A stretch of DNA of 9,677 nt from Ruminococcus flavefaciens (GTDB taxonomy: Bacteria > Bacillota > Clostridia > Oscillospirales > Ruminococcaceae), in contig SFMO01000162.1 of NCBI GenBank assembly GCA_004554385.1, forward strand, positions 1-9,677, read 5' to 3'. Of the stretch, positions 7,120 to 9,677 are shown piece after piece. Made by a program: the position numbers and the translations under genes. The notes under the pieces are model-generated. The model saw nothing but the letters and a program-made list of their open reading frames with translations. It had not been told where the DNA came from and searched no databases. Every line of letters begins with the position of its first letter. Positions within the stretch are counted from its first letter, which is position 1.

Positions 7120-7127
7120 TAGCACAA
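7109..7127. repeat. Palindrome copy 1 at the helicase stop codon
   Basis: A perfect 19-base palindrome: arms TTGTGCTAT and ATAGCACAA around a single A. The TAA stop (7117-7119) is in its centre. Two more copies follow at 8731-8757 and 9517-9543, each at a gene end. Confidence 0.8.
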
Positions 7128-7165
7128 AATCTCTCCCCAGTGACAACCGGGGAGAGATTTTTTAT
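7127..7165 (+). terminator. Intrinsic terminator after the helicase remnant
   Basis: A perfect 12-base stem, AAATCTCTCCCC (7127-7138) and GGGGAGAGATTT (7149-7160), with a 10-base loop, running into a T-rich tail. It is a strong rho-independent terminator that isolates the following toxin-antitoxin operon from read-through. Confidence 0.9.
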
Positions 7166-7175
7166 TTATCCGCTA

Positions 7176-7204
7176 TTGACAAATTATAACTTACGAGTTA
7201 TAAT
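7176..7204 (+). promoter_or_regulatory. Promoter of the antitoxin-toxin operon
   Basis: Exact consensus TTGACA (7176-7181), a 17-base spacer and exact TATAAT (7199-7204), 22 bases before the antitoxin start. AGGAGG follows at 7213-7218. The operator at 7183-7204 overlaps the spacer and the -10 box. Confidence 0.9.
7183..7204. promoter_or_regulatory. Antitoxin autorepression operator
   Basis: A perfect inverted repeat, ATTATAACT and AGTTATAAT, separated by TACG, that spans most of the promoter spacer and all of the -10 box. A dimer bound here would block RNA polymerase. XRE antitoxins of this kind repress their own operon, so the HTH protein encoded directly downstream is the likely binder. 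Confidence 0.8.
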
Positions 7205-7226
7205 ATTATAATAGGAGGATATAAAA

Positions 7227-7700
7227 ATGGAATTTGATGAAAAAGAGCAGTTTATAAAATCATTCGTACAGCTCAGAAAGAGCCGACACATTACACAGCC
7301 GCAGCTCAGCGCAAGGAGTGGTGTTCCGCAGCCTGTAATAGCTCGACTTGAAAAAGGCAAGACGGATCCTAAGCTCTCGACAATATTAAAGCTTCTGGAT
7401 AGTATGGAAGCAAAGCTGACTATAAAGGAGGATCAGAAAATGGATTACTTTATTACACTTGAAAAGGAAGTAATGTCTGAGGTCGCAGCAGAAATATATG
7501 CAACCATAACACGTTATATGATTGCAAAGAATATTCAAGATGATGAGAAACACCCTTTGAATATTCTTGGACACATGATATTCCAAATCAAAGAAAACCT
7601 TATAGGCAAAGAATACACAATGGAAGAATTGAAACTTATACAGGCAAAATTTGAATTTGCCCGTGATTATGCTAATGAGGTGATAAAGAACAATGAATGA
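7227..7700 (+). CDS. pezA: PezA-like XRE antitoxin and autorepressor
   Basis: A 157-residue protein, almost the length of PezA (158). The XRE helix-turn-helix occupies about residues 8-66 (ITQPQLSARSGVPQPVIARLEKG) and should bind the palindrome in its own promoter. The C-terminal part (72-157) is helical and corresponds in position to the epsilon-like toxin-binding half of PezA that blocks the nucleotide site of zeta. The start is ATG 7227 with AGGAGG 8 bases upstream. The last 8 bases overlap the toxin start (ATGAATGA), so antitoxin and toxin are coupled. Oddly, AAAGGAGG (7424-7431) is followed 8 bases later by an in-frame ATG (residue 72), exactly at the domain boundary, so the epsilon-like half might also be made separately. 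The family name rests on length, architecture and partner; the C-terminal residue match is not strong enough to exclude a different XRE antitoxin class. Confidence 0.72.
   Translation: MEFDEKEQFIKSFVQLRKSRHITQPQLSARSGVPQPVIARLEKGKTDPKLSTILKLLDSMEAKLTIKEDQKMDYFITLEKEVMSEVAAEIYATITRYMIAKNIQDDEKHPLNILGHMIFQIKENLIGKEYTMEELKLIQAKFEFARDYANEVIKNNE
7424..7442 (+). promoter_or_regulatory. Internal ribosome binding site and start inside the antitoxin gene
   Basis: AAAGGAGG (7424-7431), 8-base spacing, ATG 7440-7442, in frame with the antitoxin. It would give an 86-residue product beginning MDYFITLEK, close to the size of the epsilon antitoxin (about 90). It is as good as any start signal in the window. 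Confidence 0.5.
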
Positions 7701-8733
7701 CGGTGATTTCACGATAGAAGTTCTGGATAGAGTTGTAAACAAGCAATACAATGAGCTTATATCTTGTAAAAAGCGTGATGATATTCCGCAAGCTTTCATT
7801 TTGGGAGGGCAGTCTGGCGCAGGAAAGACAGGACTTCAAGATATTATGAAAGCTCAGTGCGAGTATAATCTTATCGTTATAAACGGTGATGAATTCCGTC
7901 CGCTGCACCCTGATTATGCAGAATTGCAGAGAAAATACGGCAAGGACAGTGTTGACTTCACAAATGAATTTTCTGGAAAGGTCACAGAAGCTCTTGTGTC
8001 AAGGCTCAGAGCTGAGAAATATAATGTATTGGTAGAAGGGACTCTCCGAACAGCGGAAGTACCTTTAGCAACTTGTAAGGGCTTCAAAGAAAACGGATAT
8101 AACGTCACACTTGCTTTAGTTGCCGTAAAACCTCAAATTTCATATCTGAGTACGATCCTCAGATATGAAAAGCAGCTTGTCGCAGGAAAGTTGCCCAGGG
8201 CAACAGCAAAGGACAAGCATGATCATATAGTAGATCAGATACCGAGTAATCTGAGGGAGATATACGGCAGCAAGCAGTTTGATAATATCGTTATATACAG
8301 CCGTGAAGGCGTTTGCCTTTATGATATGTCCAAAAATGCTGCGACTACTCCAGACAAAATAATGGAGGAAGTATTCACAGGTAAATGGTCGCAGAAAGAG
8401 CTTGAACAGTTCATTGCTATCGGTAATGTAACACAGCAGCTCATGGAGCAGCGGAACGCTGCGGAGCTGCCAGACTTCAAAGAGAACGTATTCAACAAGG
8501 ATATTATTTCTGCGATTGCCCGAAAGAACGGTCTGAGCTATGGAGCTGACTATATACGGATAGTCAGTGAAGATGAGCTGACAAAGCTCCAAAAGGCAGC
8601 AGCGGATAAAAAATCAGACTTAAAGTTCAGCGTAAGCCGCAAAGACGGCAAGATTGCTGTCAGGTATCAGGCAGAGCTGAAAGATAAAGTAAATGAGATA
8701 CTCCGCAGCAAGCCTAAGTCAATGAAAATATAA
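7693..8733 (+). CDS. pezT: Zeta/PezT-type toxin kinase with C-terminal extension
   Basis: A 346-residue member of the zeta toxin family, whose known members phosphorylate UDP-activated amino sugars and so block peptidoglycan synthesis. Walker A is GGQSGAGKTG (38-47, Lys45). The substrate motif NGDEFR (64-69) carries the catalytic Asp66, and VEGTLR (114-119) and LRYEKQ (about 156-161, with Arg158) match conserved strand and lid positions. Zeta toxins are commonly about 250-290 residues. Here roughly the last 110 residues (from about 235) are extra, and their end (286-338) resembles the tail of the helicase remnant. The start ATG 7693 overlaps the antitoxin stop, with GAGGTG about 10 bases upstream. 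The active site looks intact. The stop codon forms the first bases of palindrome copy 2. Confidence 0.87.
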   Translation: MNDGDFTIEVLDRVVNKQYNELISCKKRDDIPQAFILGGQSGAGKTGLQDIMKAQCEYNLIVINGDEFRPLHPDYAELQRKYGKDSVDFTNEFSGKVTEALVSRLRAEKYNVLVEGTLRTAEVPLATCKGFKENGYNVTLALVAVKPQISYLSTILRYEKQLVAGKLPRATAKDKHDHIVDQIPSNLREIYGSKQFDNIVIYSREGVCLYDMSKNAATTPDKIMEEVFTGKWSQKELEQFIAIGNVTQQLMEQRNAAELPDFKENVFNKDIISAIARKNGLSYGADYIRIVSEDELTKLQKAAADKKSDLKFSVSRKDGKIAVRYQAELKDKVNEILRSKPKSMKI

Positions 8734-8757
8734 ATTGTGCTATTATAGCACAATTTA
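8731..8757. repeat. Palindrome copy 2 at the zeta toxin stop codon
   Basis: A perfect 27-base palindrome with 13-base arms, TAAATTGTGCTAT and ATAGCACAATTTA, around a single T. Its first three bases are the toxin TAA stop. No T-run follows, so it is a weak candidate for a terminator on its own. Confidence 0.8.
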
Positions 8758-8784
8758 AGCAATGAAATTGAAGGAGGGGTAAAT

Positions 8785-9489
8785 ATGACAAATATCAAAA
8801 GAAGTATTAAACCTGTTATTTTTTGTTTGCTATCGGTGGCACTCTCAGCCTTTTGTATTCGTGAAATCATAAAGACTATTCTTTCCGAAAAAACATCACA
8901 TCTTAACTTTACTCAAAATGCGTTCCTTAATGTCATTATTGACACAGTTCATTCCTTTAATGAGCGTTTACAGGTCGGTTATCTCATTGGTATTGGTTTT
9001 TTGGCACTCCTGTTTGAGCTTGCTTTTTCTGATTCAATGTATGAGTTTTTCAGCCGACTGCCGCTCGGAGCTATAAAAAAATACAATTATTTCGATAATT
9101 CAAAGCATGGCTTCAAATATTTATTCAAGCATTCTGTAGCAGCTATCTCTCCTGCCTTGATAATCGGATTATACGTATTGCTCTATATAGCTTTTTGTGA
9201 TTGGTACCCCGATAATCTTGACATTTGTGTTCGGTGGATACTCCCGATTACTATTATCCTTACTCTGATAGCAAGCGTAGTTCTTATCGCTTCGGTTATC
9301 AAGTATGGAGGACTATGGGGAGCATTAATAAGGCTACCATTGCTTTTTACATCTAATATATGCTTATGCAGCATTATAGGTGCTTTAATCTTTTCTTTTG
9401 GCTTTGCTATTGCCATGTTCCTGTCATTTTTAATTGGAATTATTGGAATGATTGTTTTTTTACCGCTTGTTTTAAGCCGTAGGCGTTAA
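8785..9489 (+). CDS. Multi-pass membrane protein of unknown function
   Basis: A 234-residue protein with strong hydrophobic segments at about 10-30, 63-82, 117-138, 151-173 and 190-230 (the last long enough for two helices), giving five or six membrane spans and a short basic C-terminus (SRRR). The start ATG 8785 has AGGAGGGG (8772-8779) 5 bases upstream. No promoter is obvious in the short gap after the toxin gene, so it may be read through from the antitoxin-toxin operon across palindrome copy 2. The codon make-up is rich in T and A, and it looks like accessory cargo. I recognise no motif. Similar small membrane proteins on mobile elements include immunity, transport and exclusion proteins, but the sequence does not choose between them. 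Confidence 0.7.
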   Translation: MTNIKRSIKPVIFCLLSVALSAFCIREIIKTILSEKTSHLNFTQNAFLNVIIDTVHSFNERLQVGYLIGIGFLALLFELAFSDSMYEFFSRLPLGAIKKYNYFDNSKHGFKYLFKHSVAAISPALIIGLYVLLYIAFCDWYPDNLDICVRWILPITIILTLIASVVLIASVIKYGGLWGALIRLPLLFTSNICLCSIIGALIFSFGFAIAMFLSFLIGIIGMIVFLPLVLSRRR

Positions 9490-9516
9490 ATTCAAAAAGG
9501 GATTCCATTCCTAACA

Positions 9517-9543
9517 AAAATTGTGCTATAATAGCACAGTTTT
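9517..9543 (+). terminator. Palindrome copy 3 with T-tail, likely terminator
   Basis: The same core as copies 1 and 2: TTGTGCTAT, A, ATAGCACAG, with one G·U wobble. Flanking A and T runs lengthen the stem to about 13 pairs, and TTTTATTT sits at its 3' side. It probably ends transcription of the membrane protein gene before the downstream RNA promoter. Confidence 0.65.
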
Positions 9544-9555
9544 ATTTAAATCCTA

Positions 9556-9584
9556 TTGACATAGTACAGCTGGCGTAGTATAAT
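9556..9584 (+). promoter_or_regulatory. Consensus promoter of the ToxI-like RNA
   Basis: Exact TTGACA (9556-9561), a 17-base spacer and exact TATAAT (9579-9584). The transcript would start near 9590-9592, directly before a hairpin and a repeat array and with no ribosome binding site or start codon in sight, as expected for a strong promoter of a non-coding RNA. Confidence 0.85.
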
Positions 9585-9590
9585 AACAGT

Positions 9591-9677
9591 AAAGATAAGC
9601 GCAGCTTATCAAAAGAGGTGTGTCCTACCGTATAAGTGGAAGTTCTAAAAGAGGTAGTCCCTACCGTTAAGTGGGAG
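9591..9677 (+). ncRNA. toxI: ToxI-like type III antitoxin RNA (partial, runs off the window)
   Basis: The predicted transcript opens with a tight hairpin (GATAAGC 9594-9600, GCTTATC 9604-9610) and continues into tandem units of about 36 nt. Each unit has the order AGGT, loop, CTACC, short linker, AAGTGG. This matches, from memory, the AGGTG...CTACC...AAGTG layout of the 36-nt ToxI repeats of Pectobacterium ToxIN. In ToxIN the RNA repeats fold as pseudoknots, are cut out by the ToxN endoribonuclease and inhibit it. The array is cut by the window edge. A terminator and a toxN gene of about 170 residues would be expected shortly downstream. No reading frame of useful length is present here. Confidence 0.75.
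9611..9677 (+). repeat. Tandem 36-nt ToxI-type repeats, one full and one partial unit
   Basis: Unit 1 spans 9611-9646 and unit 2 starts at 9647; both begin AAAAGAGGT. They differ in the loop (GTGT against AGTC), by one base in the linker, and at the pseudoknot positions. There, TCC/GGA in unit 1 becomes TCCC/GGGA in unit 2, so pairing is kept. There are no spacers between units. Confidence 0.8.

Noticed and set aside
7091..7120. Promoter using the TATAAT inside palindrome copy 1 with TTGAGC upstream
   Set aside because: The TATAAT is produced by the palindrome's own symmetry, the -35-like bases are within coding sequence, and a strong terminator follows at once.
9611..9677. CRISPR array suggested by a 36-nt period
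   Set aside because: The units are directly contiguous with no spacers, they differ from each other, and they follow a consensus promoter and a 5' hairpin. The internal order of motifs matches ToxI, not a CRISPR repeat.

Overview
The window looks like a chromosomal segment of a gut-type Firmicute, probably a Ruminococcus-like Oscillospiraceae. This is inferred from strong AGGAGG-type ribosome binding sites, sigma-A promoters with exact TTGACA/TATAAT boxes, the pdxS-pdxT vitamin B6 route, a short KdpD-type kinase, and a conjugative-element helicase typical of Clostridia. No rRNA, tRNA or complete transposase is visible, so genus-level placement is inference.

Left part (1-2170, + strand): the tail of an upstream gene, a 54-residue one-helix membrane protein, and a two-component pair (short KdpD-type sensor kinase, KdpE-type OmpR-family regulator) in a tight, partly overlapping operon. 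A long symmetric hairpin at 2115-2166 separates it from the converging operon.

Middle part (2176-4868, - strand): pdxS-pdxT-pdxR. PdxS and PdxT form the glutamine-dependent pyridoxal 5'-phosphate synthase. The third gene is a MocR/GntR-aminotransferase regulator of the PdxR type whose C-terminus is lost through an A7 homopolymer frameshift plus a downstream truncation. A palindrome directly upstream of the pdxS -10 box is a candidate operator. A 44-residue orphan peptide gene with an excellent ribosome binding site lies further upstream on the same strand.

Right part (about 5177-9677, + strand): accessory DNA. It opens with the C-terminal third or so of a very large SNF2-type helicase/methylase protein of integrative conjugative elements, cut off upstream with stop and frame damage. 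Next comes an autoregulated type II toxin-antitoxin operon (PezA-like XRE antitoxin, zeta/PezT-like toxin with an unusual C-terminal extension), then a multi-pass membrane protein of unknown function. The window ends inside what looks like the repeat array of a type III toxin-antitoxin RNA (ToxI): an exact consensus promoter, a 5' hairpin, and about two 36-nt units with the AGGT...CTACC...AAGTG pattern and covarying pseudoknot bases. The toxN toxin gene should lie just beyond the right edge. Near-identical palindromes (TTGTGCTAT-A/T-ATAGCACAA) follow each of the three larger genes of this part, at or near their stop codons.

Points most worth a second look: the partial ToxI array; an internal ribosome binding site and start codon that split the PezA-like gene into a DNA-binding half and an epsilon-antitoxin-sized half; a C-terminal domain apparently shared by the helicase remnant and the zeta toxin; the recurrent palindrome; the damaged pdxR next to an intact-looking operator; and the orphan 44-residue peptide.
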